Shown piece after piece: positions 1 to 6,374 of a stretch of DNA of 6,374 bases; the first letter of the stretch is position 1; every line of letters begins with the position of its first letter. The notes beneath the pieces are model-generated. The model made no database searches. It saw nothing but the letters and a program-made list of their open reading frames with translations, and had not been told where the DNA came from. The stretch is taken from contig CAMWNL010000108.1 in NCBI GenBank assembly GCA_947175585.1, forward strand, positions 1 to 6,374, written 5' to 3'. Made by a program: the position numbers and the translations under genes. The DNA comes from an uncultured Bacteroidales bacterium (GTDB lineage: Bacteria > Bacteroidota > Bacteroidia > Bacteroidales > Muribaculaceae).

Positions 1-491
1 GAATTAATCACCTCTATTTCAGGATCTGCAGATGAAGGCCGGTTAAAGGCAGACAAAGTGCTGTCGACATAATGGTCTGCAATTCTGAGTTCCGGCAGGA
101 TCTGTTCAATATCGGTTATCTTCTTACCGTTTCTAATAATATAACTGCCGGCATATAGACTTTCAGGTGAATTGTCATCTAAATGAGGGATGGCAAACAT
201 AACCGCGGCAATAACAGCCAGTAAAGAAACCGAGGCAGCAACTGCTATAAAACGTGTGCGTTTTTGCCGTCTACCGGCAACATTCTCATCTTTTCCAAGG
301 CCGGCATACCAGGCAAACATTTCGCGATAGCATAAAAGATCAGATGCAACCGACTTGCGGCTGTAATAGTCGTAAAGCCTCGATTCTTGTTCGGGCGATG
401 TATCGCCGTCAAGAAACGCTTGAGTCAACCGGCGTGCATCCTCGTCACTTATGACTGATTTTGTTTTAAATGGAAACGCTAAGATTTTCAT
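1..491 (-). CDS. Probable anti-sigma factor, single-pass inner-membrane protein (3' end missing)
   Basis: The gene starts with ATG at 491 and is open to the left edge, giving 163 complete codons; the C-terminus is outside the window. The visible protein has a cytoplasmic-type N-terminal part (about residues 1-80) with an acidic segment, FLDGDTSPEQESRLYDYY (26-43), resembling the short helical 'F.G.TS..E...L..Y' pattern I associate with membrane partners of Bacteroidetes ECF sigma factors. A basic stretch (RRQKRTR, 74-80) precedes one hydrophobic membrane segment (about 81-102), and a periplasmic part follows. No HxxxCxxC zinc motif is seen, so it is not a classical ZAS-type anti-sigma domain. 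Its ATG lies only 5 nt after the stop of the ECF sigma gene, so the two are almost certainly co-transcribed and translationally coupled. Inferred role: holding the sigma factor at the membrane until an envelope signal arrives. The topology and context are seen; the anti-sigma function is inference. It could instead be an uncharacterised membrane protein of the same regulon. Confidence 0.6.
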   Translation of the reverse strand, partial: MKILAFPFKTKSVISDEDARRLTQAFLDGDTSPEQESRLYDYYSRKSVASDLLCYREMFAWYAGLGKDENVAGRRQKRTRFIAVAASVSLLAVIAAVMFAIPHLDDNSPESLYAGSYIIRNGKKITDIEQILPELRIADHYVDSTLSAFNRPSSADPEIEVIN

Positions 492-496
492 AATTT

Positions 497-1000
497 TTAT
501 TTGTTGGAGAGTTGATGTTTTGTAAATATTTCAGCGACTCGTATTCGTGCGCGAGATAGTGCCGTGCGCACCGCGCCTTCGTTTGAACCGACAATCGCTG
601 CAATTTCCGCGTTTGAGAGGCCATCGATGTGGCGCATCGTTATCAATGCCTGCTGCGCATCGGGCAACATTGACAACACCTTGTTGATTTCATTGCCGGT
701 CTCAGATGTTATCAGCGACTGTTCCGGCGAGGGATGACTGTCGGAGATTAAATCATCACGAAGTTCCAATGACGGTCTACGCGATCTGATGACATTAAGC
801 GACAGACGGTGGACGATTGTGACAGCCAGAGCCTCAGGGTTGTTATATTCATCAAGTGAAGCACGCATTGTCCATAACTTGAGCAGGCAGTCCTGGACAA
901 TATCTGCGGCCAGATCTGCATCATCAACCATCGCGTTTGCCCTCGAAAGCAACCTCGGGCGGATAGATATGACAAATTTTTCAAATTCTGAACGGTGCAT
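497..1000 (-). CDS. ECF-type RNA polymerase sigma factor (sigma-70 family), 167 aa
   Basis: This is a small two-domain sigma factor that would direct RNA polymerase to a limited set of promoters. Region 2 spans about residues 3-70, with the core-binding pattern DLAADIVQDCLLKLW (29-43). A short linker follows (about 71-103), then region 4 at about 104-157 with LPDAQQALITMRHIDGLSN and the helix-turn-helix AEIAAIVGSNEGAVRTALSR (131-150), which would contact the -35/-33 element. The length of 167 aa is normal for ECF proteins. The frame could be extended to a TTG at 1057 (186 aa), but a near-perfect Bacteroidetes promoter lies within that extension, and the ATG at 1000 begins MHRSEFEKF, where ECF region 2 normally begins; I therefore choose 1000. 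The gene is followed after 5 nt by a probable anti-sigma gene. The target regulon is unknown. The ECF class is secure from the sequence; the specific subgroup is not. Confidence 0.93.
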   Translation of the reverse strand: MHRSEFEKFVISIRPRLLSRANAMVDDADLAADIVQDCLLKLWTMRASLDEYNNPEALAVTIVHRLSLNVIRSRRPSLELRDDLISDSHPSPEQSLITSETGNEINKVLSMLPDAQQALITMRHIDGLSNAEIAAIVGSNEGAVRTALSRARIRVAEIFTKHQLSNK

Positions 1001-1027
1001 AAATTTTGATGATTTGTCCTTAAGACA

Positions 1028-1058
1028 CAAAAGTAGCCGAAATGTTACACGCGACAAA
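1028..1058 (-). promoter_or_regulatory. Bacteroidetes-type promoter of the sigma/anti-sigma operon
   Basis: On the minus strand a -33 box TTTG (1055-1058) is followed by a 19-nt spacer and a -7 box TACTTTTG (1028-1035), which matches the Bacteroides consensus TTTG-N19-21-TAnnTTTG in every specified position. The predicted transcription start is near 1024, giving a leader of roughly 24 nt to the ATG at 1000. It lies just downstream of the porin terminator, so the sigma operon has its own transcription. Because it resembles the housekeeping consensus, basal transcription by the primary sigma factor is likely. Confidence 0.75.
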
Positions 1059-1080
1059 GAACTTTTTTCATCAAAAACGG

Positions 1081-1125
1081 ATTTTTATAAAAATCGCTGC
1101 CTGATCTCTGATGAGTCAGGCAGCG
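1081..1125 (-). terminator. Rho-independent terminator after the porin gene
   Basis: A perfect 10-bp stem, CGCTGCCTGA (1095-1104) pairing with TCAGGCAGCG (1116-1125), encloses an 11-nt loop. On the minus strand the hairpin is followed directly by ATTTTTAT (1094 downward). It begins about 30 nt after the porin stop codon and separates that gene from the sigma operon promoter. The run after the hairpin is AT-rich and self-complementary, but the U-rich side faces the minus-strand transcript. Confidence 0.85.
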
Positions 1126-1156
1126 AGTATACAACGGGTGTTATTTTCTATTTCCT

Positions 1157-2446
1157 TTAGAAGCTGTATTGCATCATGACTTCACATCGGTTTGCATGAC
1201 CTGACTGACCGTCATAGTTATTTCGGCGTCCCATCACAACTTCTGCGCCGACACGGAAATCATGAGACAAATTATAGAATCCGTTGATAGTCACATAACG
1301 GCCATATCGGTAGGTATCGCCGCCGAGTATTGCGCAATCATATAAGCGAGCCATGCTACCGTTGACAGTCATGAAAAAGTTTTTAGTGAAATTATATGAC
1401 AGTCCGACCGTCCAGGCCAGAGCACCCGGCGCACGGAGTTGTCCGGCTGTAGTAGACGGCACGAGATCAAAACCGTTTCCACTCAAATCATTTATGTAAC
1501 GTGTGATACCCTCACCGTAGGCTATATGTCCGAAGTAGCCAAGTCCGGCGGCAATATCGCCCACACTGCTGAGATGGACACCCCACCCCGATTTAAGATG
1601 GTTTTTCTCAGTTTCCAGATCACGATAACTCAGACTGCGGTGGATGAATGACAATCTGACATGGTTATTGGATTTCCATGCATACTGGATATATAGAGGT
1701 ATATCCGGCACACGCTGGGCGATTGCTTCTGACTGACCGCTGACAGTCGAATATGTCGCCGATGGATTTTCAATAGAAATAGCGCCGGAAAAACCCTTGA
1801 AAGTCGCAGTCTTATACTGAAACAGCATATTTTTTGCAGTGATCTGTCCCGACGGTCCCTCAGAGTCGATGGTCGGAGCCTGAGCCTCTCCGTCGCAGAA
1901 TGACGATCTGGCGAGACCGGCTGTCACATGTCCTACATTGACGTAAGCCTGTTTCAGTTTCATCGTGTAGCCGCTCGACGCGCTATTAAAACCGGTCTGT
2001 AAATAAACAGTGATCAGACCGAATTTACCGCTTCTGGCCACCATCTTCAAAAACACTGTTGACTGAGATGCATCTGCTCCGAAGCGCTGACGTTGCGCGG
2101 GATTGAATGGTACCGGAATATCATAGGTTGCAAAACCGGTGCCGTCAATAGCTCCGTCGATGTCATACATGCCGACACCCTTGACATATCCGCCTACACC
2201 GAGGGCGACTTTACCCTGCCGGTCGAAGAATAAGAAACGCGGCGCTCCGGGTTCGTCAAAAGACATTCCTTCGCGAGAATACAAAATGGCTATATTTTCA
2301 CGGTGTCCGGTTGTCGTAGAGTCTCCGGATAATACTATGGCACGTTCCGGTATATATCCGGGGTTACCGTACTTCTGGGCACACATTGCCGATGGAGTCA
2401 AGCATGCTACCGCTGCTATGACTGCAGAGATTTTCGATACTCTCAT
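1157..2446 (-). CDS. DcaP-like outer-membrane porin (beta-barrel), 429 aa
   Basis: This is a probable outer-membrane channel protein. The N-terminus (MRVSKISAVIAAVACLTPSAMCA) is a signal peptide with likely signal peptidase I cleavage after Ala23, leaving a mature N-terminus QKYGN. The mature chain has alternating aromatic/polar strands typical of a barrel and ends in ...EVMMQYSF, with the terminal Phe expected for BAM recognition. About residues 68-201 resemble the DcaP/porin family: FLFFDRQGKVALGVGGYVK (72-89), then QSTVFLKMVARSGKFGLITVYLQTGF, and the family-like segment ARSSFCDGEAQAPTIDSEGP (179-198), which resembles the constriction-loop region of these porins. The length of about 430 aa fits the family. 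It is transcribed alone: a terminator lies on each side. The transported substrate cannot be told from the sequence; some characterised DcaP proteins carry dicarboxylates or similar small anions, but that should not be carried over. Family assignment is by recognition of the pattern, not by search. Confidence 0.75.
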   Translation of the reverse strand: MRVSKISAVIAAVACLTPSAMCAQKYGNPGYIPERAIVLSGDSTTTGHRENIAILYSREGMSFDEPGAPRFLFFDRQGKVALGVGGYVKGVGMYDIDGAIDGTGFATYDIPVPFNPAQRQRFGADASQSTVFLKMVARSGKFGLITVYLQTGFNSASSGYTMKLKQAYVNVGHVTAGLARSSFCDGEAQAPTIDSEGPSGQITAKNMLFQYKTATFKGFSGAISIENPSATYSTVSGQSEAIAQRVPDIPLYIQYAWKSNNHVRLSFIHRSLSYRDLETEKNHLKSGWGVHLSSVGDIAAGLGYFGHIAYGEGITRYINDLSGNGFDLVPSTTAGQLRAPGALAWTVGLSYNFTKNFFMTVNGSMARLYDCAILGGDTYRYGRYVTINGFYNLSHDFRVGAEVVMGRRNNYDGQSGHANRCEVMMQYSF

Positions 2447-2476
2447 AAAAGTGTAAGTTGAATTATAGGTTTATAA

Positions 2477-2511
2477 CAAATAGATTGCTTATCATGTTTT
2501 AAGCGTACAAA
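2477..2511 (-). promoter_or_regulatory. Possible weak promoter of the porin gene
   Basis: On the minus strand TCTATTTG (2477-2484) matches the TAnnTTTG -7 box at all but one specified base. It is about 30 nt before the porin ATG, a plausible leader length. A TTTG at 2508-2511 could serve as the -33 box, but the 23-nt spacer is longer than the usual 19-21, and that TTTG overlaps the T-run of the preceding terminator. A promoter is expected here because of that terminator, but this exact placement is uncertain. Confidence 0.3.
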
Positions 2512-2540
2512 AAAATCCGACGTAAGAACGCCGGATTTTT
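2509..2540 (-). terminator. Rho-independent terminator after the M16 peptidase gene
   Basis: A 12-bp stem is formed by 2529-2540 and 2511-2522, with one G-U wobble when read as minus-strand RNA (AAAAAUCCGGCG pairing with CGUCGGAUUUUU), and a 6-nt loop (2523-2528). The U-run of the descending arm continues for two more bases. It lies 27 nt after the peptidase stop codon and separates this gene from the porin gene. Confidence 0.88.
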
Positions 2541-2566
2541 CAATATCTGATAATAGTATAGCTCTA

Positions 2567-5395
2567 TTACTCAGCAGTCTCAGGATCGAGTACAATCACA
2601 CGATAGTTATTCTGGTCGAGCAATTGTTTCATGAAATCCTGAACATCTTTTGTCGTGAGTGAGTTAACGACATCTGCGCGACCGTTGAAAGTATCAACGC
2701 CGTTGAGCGACCAGCCTGCAATCGAGCCGGCCCAACTATTGTTTTCTTCAAGTGCGGTTGTCGCATCCTTAATCATATATTCTTTAATGGGATTGAGCTC
2801 GTCGTCACTTACGTTCTCAGCCATTGAATAGATGAGATCACTGATAACAGCGAGAGTCTCGTCTCGCATTTCAGGCTTCATCGGGAAACCGGTCTGAAGA
2901 ATTGCATTAACATTACCCAGACGATCCATGTCACCCTCCATACCGATAGAGTAAACAGCACCCATCTCCTCACGCACCTTCTTAAGCAGACGGTTGCTTA
3001 GGATCTGAGCTGATACATTTGCTAAAAGTTTATTTCGCAGATTGTAAGGCATGTTGCCGTAAACACCGATAAAGACGAATGTCTGGGGTGTCTCCATCTT
3101 GGTCGTGAATTTATCAGTTCCTGCACCGAGAACAAGTTCAATATCACTGTTCAGAACCAATTTGTCAAGATTGCTTCCTCCGGCCGGGAGTGTAGCGATA
3201 TATTGCTCAACGAGCGGACGTAAAGTTTCGAGATCAATCTTTCCGGTGAATACAAAAGTGTAATCAGAAGCGTCGTCAAGCATAGAGTGGACGATAGCGA
3301 GAGTCTGTTCGCGGTCAGCTGCGGTAACGTCTTCTGTAGAGAGCGCTTTCTTGTTGGCTGATTTGAAGAGAGTATCCATCAGATATTTGCTGAAAAGATA
3401 GTTGGGAGTAGATTCCTGATTCTTCAGCTGACCAACAACCATATTCTGTGTTGCAGCAAATTCATCGGGAGTAATTTCAAAGTCAGCAAAGCCCATATAA
3501 ATAAGCTCCATGAGTGTCGGCAGGTCTTTAACTGTCGACATACCGCTGATACCACGATAGTAATCAGAGAATGAGATATCGAGAGACACCTGTTTTCCCT
3601 GGAGATATTTCTGAATATCTATAGAAGTATAATCACCCAGACCATGCTGGATCATCGCATAGGGAAGGAATTTGACTGTCGCAGCGTTATTTTCACCGAG
3701 AGCTGAAAGACCACCCTTGGCAATCGCGCTGAATACAATTTCATTATCCTTAAAGTCGGTCGGCTTAACAATAACCTTTACACCATTGCTGAGAGTCCAT
3801 TCTGTCGCACCCCACTGTGAAAGATCGGTTGTAGAAACGATTTTACCGGGAGCCGGGAGCGAAGGAATGAGGGGTTCCTCTTTCATCTGATCCTTGTAAG
3901 GCTCGATTTCTTCGTTATCCACGCTCTCCATAGCGGCCTCAAGCTGCTGCTCTGTCGGGATCACGATATTGGGTTTCTCGGGAAGAAGGACCCAAAGCAC
4001 ACGATTATCTTCAGTCACAATCTGCTGCATAAACTGATTGACAACGTCGACATTGATCATCGGTGCAATCTGCTTGTACATCTCATACTCAACAGCGATG
4101 CCGGGTATAGGACTATTGTCGATAAAGCTACGCACATATTCCTGGCCATAGGCTGACGACTCAGTATTGTTACGGTTTTCATACAGACGTTCCATCTGAG
4201 AAAGGAACTCGGCGCGTGCGCGTTCATATTCACCGACTGTGAAACCGCCCTGGACTGCGCGGAGCACTTCACGGTAAACTGACTGAATAGCCGGGATTAC
4301 GTCATCGGTCTTAGATGTGGCCTCGATCGACAGAGCCTCTTTAGTGGCTGCCATGAAGAAACGTCCGAGAGAAACATTAGCTCCGGCGATATCAGAATCA
4401 GGAACTTTTGCAAGCTCACGGAAACGAGCGCGCAACATCGAAACCATCACCGAGCGCAAATATTCAACAGGAAAGTATGCCTGAGTGTTGCGATACTCGC
4501 GAGGAATCAACGGATCAACCTTAAACATCAAATCGAAAGAGACATTACGAACCTCGGGGTCAGCACCGATAGCGTAGATTGTACCGGGGGTGTCATCAAC
4601 GGGATAGTAAACACGCTCTTTGGCGTTTTCGGGCATTTTGACAGAGCCGAAAATCTCTTTAATCTTTTTCTCAATCTCGGCAGGATTAATGTCACCTACA
4701 ACGATGATACCCTGCTGATCGGGACGATACCAAGTGTGGTAGTAATCGACAAGAGCCTGATAAGGGAAATTATCGACAACCTCCATCGTGCCGATAGGCA
4801 GACGCTCGCCATAACGGTTATCAGGATAAATAGTAGGGAGTATTTTTTCGATCACACGCATTTCACCGACCATAGACTGACGCCACTCTTCGTGAATAAC
4901 TTTACGCTCCGAGTCAATTTCATCAGGTTCGAGGCTAAGTGCGCTCGCCCAGTCATGGAGGATAAGCAGACATGAGTCAACTACGGCAGGGCGAGCCGGT
5001 ACATTATTAATACGGTAAACAGTCTCGTCGACATCAGTGTAAGCATTGAGGTTGTGACCGAATTTCACACCAACCGACTCAAGCCAGTCAATAATTTTAT
5101 TACCGGGGAAATTCTCAGAACCATTGAAACACATGTGTTCGAGGAAGTGAGCCAGACCGCGCTGGTTTTCTTCCTCAAGAATCGAACCTACTTTCTGGGC
5201 GATGTAGAAGTCGGCCTGACCCTTGGGGTTTTCGTTATGACGAATGTAATAGGTCAATCCGTTTGGAAGCTTGCCGATACGTACATCTTTGTCAACCGGC
5301 AGCTGTGCGGTCATCTGGTTCGCTTGCGCCCAAACAGCCAAATTAGCTGTCATGACAACCGCAAGAGTCATTAAAAGCTTGATAACTCGTCTCAT
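2567..5395 (-). CDS. Secreted M16-family zinc metallopeptidase (insulinase/PqqL-like), 942 aa
   Basis: This is a periplasmic or envelope-associated zinc peptidase of the pitrilysin/insulinase family, which degrades peptides inside a clamshell chamber. A signal peptide (1-23, ending VWA before QANQ) indicates export. The catalytic domain begins near KLPNGLTYYIRHN (42-54) and carries the inverted zinc motif HFLEH (83-87; His83 and His87 as ligands, Glu86 as base). The third ligand is probably Glu170 in SERKVIHEEW, with Glu163 matching the supporting Glu seven residues before it. A typical M16 second domain follows (about 210-460, with YYHTWYRPDQQGIIVVGDI at 218-236). The second half (about 530-930) repeats the fold but has lost the zinc motif, as is normal. 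It keeps the substrate-binding Arg/Tyr pair, R808 and Y815, in VREEMGAVYSIG, with the same spacing as in insulin-degrading enzyme. The length is close to E. coli PqqL (about 930 aa). All key residues are present, so it should be active. It has its own promoter region and terminator. The substrate is unknown. Confidence 0.95.
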   Translation of the reverse strand: MRRVIKLLMTLAVVMTANLAVWAQANQMTAQLPVDKDVRIGKLPNGLTYYIRHNENPKGQADFYIAQKVGSILEEENQRGLAHFLEHMCFNGSENFPGNKIIDWLESVGVKFGHNLNAYTDVDETVYRINNVPARPAVVDSCLLILHDWASALSLEPDEIDSERKVIHEEWRQSMVGEMRVIEKILPTIYPDNRYGERLPIGTMEVVDNFPYQALVDYYHTWYRPDQQGIIVVGDINPAEIEKKIKEIFGSVKMPENAKERVYYPVDDTPGTIYAIGADPEVRNVSFDLMFKVDPLIPREYRNTQAYFPVEYLRSVMVSMLRARFRELAKVPDSDIAGANVSLGRFFMAATKEALSIEATSKTDDVIPAIQSVYREVLRAVQGGFTVGEYERARAEFLSQMERLYENRNNTESSAYGQEYVRSFIDNSPIPGIAVEYEMYKQIAPMINVDVVNQFMQQIVTEDNRVLWVLLPEKPNIVIPTEQQLEAAMESVDNEEIEPYKDQMKEEPLIPSLPAPGKIVSTTDLSQWGATEWTLSNGVKVIVKPTDFKDNEIVFSAIAKGGLSALGENNAATVKFLPYAMIQHGLGDYTSIDIQKYLQGKQVSLDISFSDYYRGISGMSTVKDLPTLMELIYMGFADFEITPDEFAATQNMVVGQLKNQESTPNYLFSKYLMDTLFKSANKKALSTEDVTAADREQTLAIVHSMLDDASDYTFVFTGKIDLETLRPLVEQYIATLPAGGSNLDKLVLNSDIELVLGAGTDKFTTKMETPQTFVFIGVYGNMPYNLRNKLLANVSAQILSNRLLKKVREEMGAVYSIGMEGDMDRLGNVNAILQTGFPMKPEMRDETLAVISDLIYSMAENVSDDELNPIKEYMIKDATTALEENNSWAGSIAGWSLNGVDTFNGRADVVNSLTTKDVQDFMKQLLDQNNYRVIVLDPETAE

Positions 5396-5437
5396 CTTGG
5401 TTTATTAAATCAGTGATTATGAAATTATTATTTAATA

Positions 5438-5445
5438 CAAAAGTA
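5438..5445 (-). promoter_or_regulatory. Probable -7 box of the M16 peptidase promoter
   Basis: TACTTTTG on the minus strand fits TAnnTTTG exactly and is identical to the -7 box of the sigma operon. It is about 43 nt upstream of the peptidase ATG and predicts a start near 5434 with a leader of about 39 nt. No good TTTG lies 19-21 nt upstream; the nearest one upstream (in CTTTTTGG) is about 33 nt away, so the -33 box is weak or absent. Confidence 0.5.
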
Positions 5446-5582
5446 CAATTTCCTTTTTAATTAGACTCGCATATCGTCCAAAAAGTTTCACATTAATTTA
5501 TTTATTATACTTTTTTCAATCAAAATCACCACTTCAACCTCTCCCCTCTCACAATTTATCCACTTAAAATGTGATTATGGCT

Positions 5583-5610
5583 CAAAACTTGCCGATATCG
5601 GCAAGTTTTG
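5583..5610. repeat. Perfect 28-bp palindrome, probable operator of the Fic gene
   Basis: The arm CAAAACTTGCCGAT (5583-5596) is followed immediately by its exact reverse complement ATCGGCAAGTTTTG (5597-5610), with no spacer and no mismatch. The core TTGCCGATATCGGCAA is the kind of dyad a dimeric helix-turn-helix protein would bind. It sits between, and partly over, the -33 and -7 elements of the predicted Fic promoter, where a bound protein would block RNA polymerase. The obvious candidate binder is the helix-turn-helix of the Fic protein encoded 41 nt downstream. The symmetry is seen; the operator role and binder are inferred. Confidence 0.7.
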
Positions 5611-5619
5611 CTATATTTG
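5588..5619 (+). promoter_or_regulatory. Predicted promoter of the Fic gene
   Basis: A -7 box TATATTTG (5612-5619) matches TAnnTTTG in all specified bases. With a 20-nt spacer, CTTG at 5588-5591 would be the -33 box, with one mismatch to TTTG. The predicted start is near 5623, giving a leader of about 29 nt. The palindrome covers the -33 box and nearly all of the spacer. Confidence 0.6.
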
Positions 5620-5640
5620 CACATTATTTAATACAAATTT

Positions 5641-5650
5641 CTTGCCGATA
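5641..5650 (+). repeat. Third copy of the palindrome half-site, next to the Fic start codon
   Basis: CTTGCCGATA is an exact 10-nt copy of 5588-5597, the left half of the palindrome core, and ends one base before the Fic ATG. It could be an auxiliary binding site in the leader (about +19 to +28). It is 53 nt from the left half-site, close to five helical turns, so both would face roughly the same side of the DNA. Confidence 0.5.
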
Positions 5651-5651
5651 G

Positions 5652-6374
5652 ATGAATTATATTTCTGTAAAAGAATGGGCTGAGAGGCACGACATTTCAG
5701 AACGAACCGCCCGTAACTACTGTGCTAAAGGTAAAATTGACGGAGCATATTTAACCGGGAAGACTTGGAATATCCCCGCTGATGCCGAACTGCCCGGAAG
5801 AAAGAAGACTGCTAAGATCTCTCCACTGCTTACCGCTTTGAGAGAACAAAAGGCAGCCAAACTTAAAGGTGGAATTTATCATCGTGTTCAAATCGACCTG
5901 ACATATAACTCAAACCATATAGAGGGCAGTCGTTTGACCCACGACCAAACGCGCTATATTTTTGAGACAAACACCATTGGAGTTACCAACGATGCTGTAA
6001 ACATTGATGATATAATCGAAACAACCAATCACTTCCGGGCAATTGACTACATCATCGATAAAACTGATGGCAAGCTAACAGAAGCCTTCATAAAGCATCT
6101 TCACTTATTGCTTAAATCCGGAACATCTGATGAACAAAAGGAGTGGTTTAACGTAGGTAATTACAAAAAACTCCCTAACGAAGTAGGAGGGAATGACACT
6201 GTTGAGCCCGAAAATGTCAGTCGTGAAATCAAAGCATTATTGAGAGAATATAACGCAAAGGAAAAGACTTCATTTGAAGATATCATTGATTTTCATCAAC
6301 GATTCGAGGCTATCCATCCCTTTCAAGACGGGAACGGTCGAACTGCCCGATTGCTGATGAATCTGATCCTCATG
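5652..6374 (+). CDS. Fic-domain protein (probable AMP-transferase) with N-terminal helix-turn-helix, 3' end missing
   Basis: The gene is open from ATG 5652 to the right edge, giving 241 codons without a stop. Residues 2-45 look like an excisionase/MerR-like helix-turn-helix: ISVKEWAERHDISERTARNY (4-23), then a wing-like segment (GKIDGAYLTGKTWNIPADA). A Fic N-terminal helical region follows with the inhibitory motif S87-N-H-I-E91-G92, matching [S/T]xxxE[G/N] placed before the Fic core, as in class II self-inhibited Fic proteins. The Fic core contains HPFQDGNGR (222-230), an intact HPFx[D/E]GNGR motif with the catalytic His222 and phosphate-binding residues, so nucleotidyl (usually AMP) transfer onto a target hydroxyl is expected. 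The window ends 11 residues after this motif, so any C-terminal domain is unseen. The gene diverges from the M16 peptidase and is preceded by a palindromic operator that its own helix-turn-helix may bind. The protein target is unknown. The Fic assignment is secure; autoregulation is inferred. Confidence 0.95.
   Translation, partial: MNYISVKEWAERHDISERTARNYCAKGKIDGAYLTGKTWNIPADAELPGRKKTAKISPLLTALREQKAAKLKGGIYHRVQIDLTYNSNHIEGSRLTHDQTRYIFETNTIGVTNDAVNIDDIIETTNHFRAIDYIIDKTDGKLTEAFIKHLHLLLKSGTSDEQKEWFNVGNYKKLPNEVGGNDTVEPENVSREIKALLREYNAKEKTSFEDIIDFHQRFEAIHPFQDGNGRTARLLMNLILM

Noticed and set aside
254..454. Open frame of 66 aa on the plus strand
   Set aside because: It is antisense to the probable anti-sigma gene, which has a coherent membrane topology and operon context.
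789..1160. Open frame of 123 aa on the plus strand
   Set aside because: It is antisense to the ECF sigma gene, runs through that gene's promoter and the porin terminator, and has no recognisable domain.
2139..2456. Open frame of 105 aa on the plus strand
   Set aside because: It is antisense to the porin N-terminus, proline-rich from reversed codons, and shows no domain.
5054..5374. Open frame of 106 aa on the plus strand
   Set aside because: It is antisense to the zinc-binding region of the M16 peptidase, whose frame is well supported; this is a shadow.
2540..5395. Possible operon of peptidase and porin
   Set aside because: A strong hairpin terminator lies between them (2509-2540) and the gap is 120 nt, so they are more likely separate units, although read-through cannot be excluded.
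5446..5580. Pyrimidine-rich and AT-rich stretch between the divergent promoters, searched for a small RNA or small gene
   Set aside because: No open frame with supporting signals, no stable hairpin and no terminator were found in it. TATAAT on the minus strand near 5504-5509 has no suitable upstream box.
5583..5610. Palindrome read as a transcription terminator hairpin
   Set aside because: No gene ends nearby on either strand. It lies between divergent genes and overlaps a promoter, and the hairpin is not followed by a clean T-run, so an operator explains it better.

Overview
The window looks like a chromosomal segment from a Bacteroidales bacterium, possibly Muribaculaceae. The order-level call rests on TAnnTTTG-type -7 promoter boxes before several genes, the absence of clear Shine-Dalgarno sequences, an ECF sigma factor paired with a zinc-less single-pass membrane partner, and the style of the envelope proteins. 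The family-level call is a guess. No RNA gene, CRISPR array or insertion sequence was seen.

Layout: four genes lie on the minus strand and one on the plus strand. Read in the minus direction they are: a secreted M16 zinc metallopeptidase (5395 to 2567) closed by a hairpin terminator; a DcaP-like outer-membrane porin (2446 to 1157), also closed by a strong hairpin terminator; an ECF sigma factor (1000 to 497); and, 5 nt further on, a probable anti-sigma membrane protein that runs off the left edge. The sigma/anti-sigma pair has its own good TTTG-N19-TACTTTTG promoter. That promoter lies inside the longest possible sigma reading frame, so the sigma start belongs at the ATG at 1000 and not the TTG at 1057. 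On the plus strand, diverging from the peptidase, is a Fic-domain protein (5652 to the right edge, C-terminus missing) with an N-terminal helix-turn-helix, a class II-type inhibitory motif and an intact HPFxDGNGR motif.

The most notable non-coding structure is a perfect 28-bp palindrome at 5583-5610. It fills the space between the putative -33 and -7 boxes of the Fic promoter. A third exact copy of its 10-nt half-site sits one base before the Fic start codon. Together with the helix-turn-helix on the Fic protein, this suggests an autoregulated, self-inhibited Fic AMP-transferase module. The other genes are ordinary envelope housekeeping or regulatory functions, each apparently its own transcription unit except for the sigma/anti-sigma pair. 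I see no clearly unprecedented system; the Fic operator arrangement is the best candidate for follow-up.
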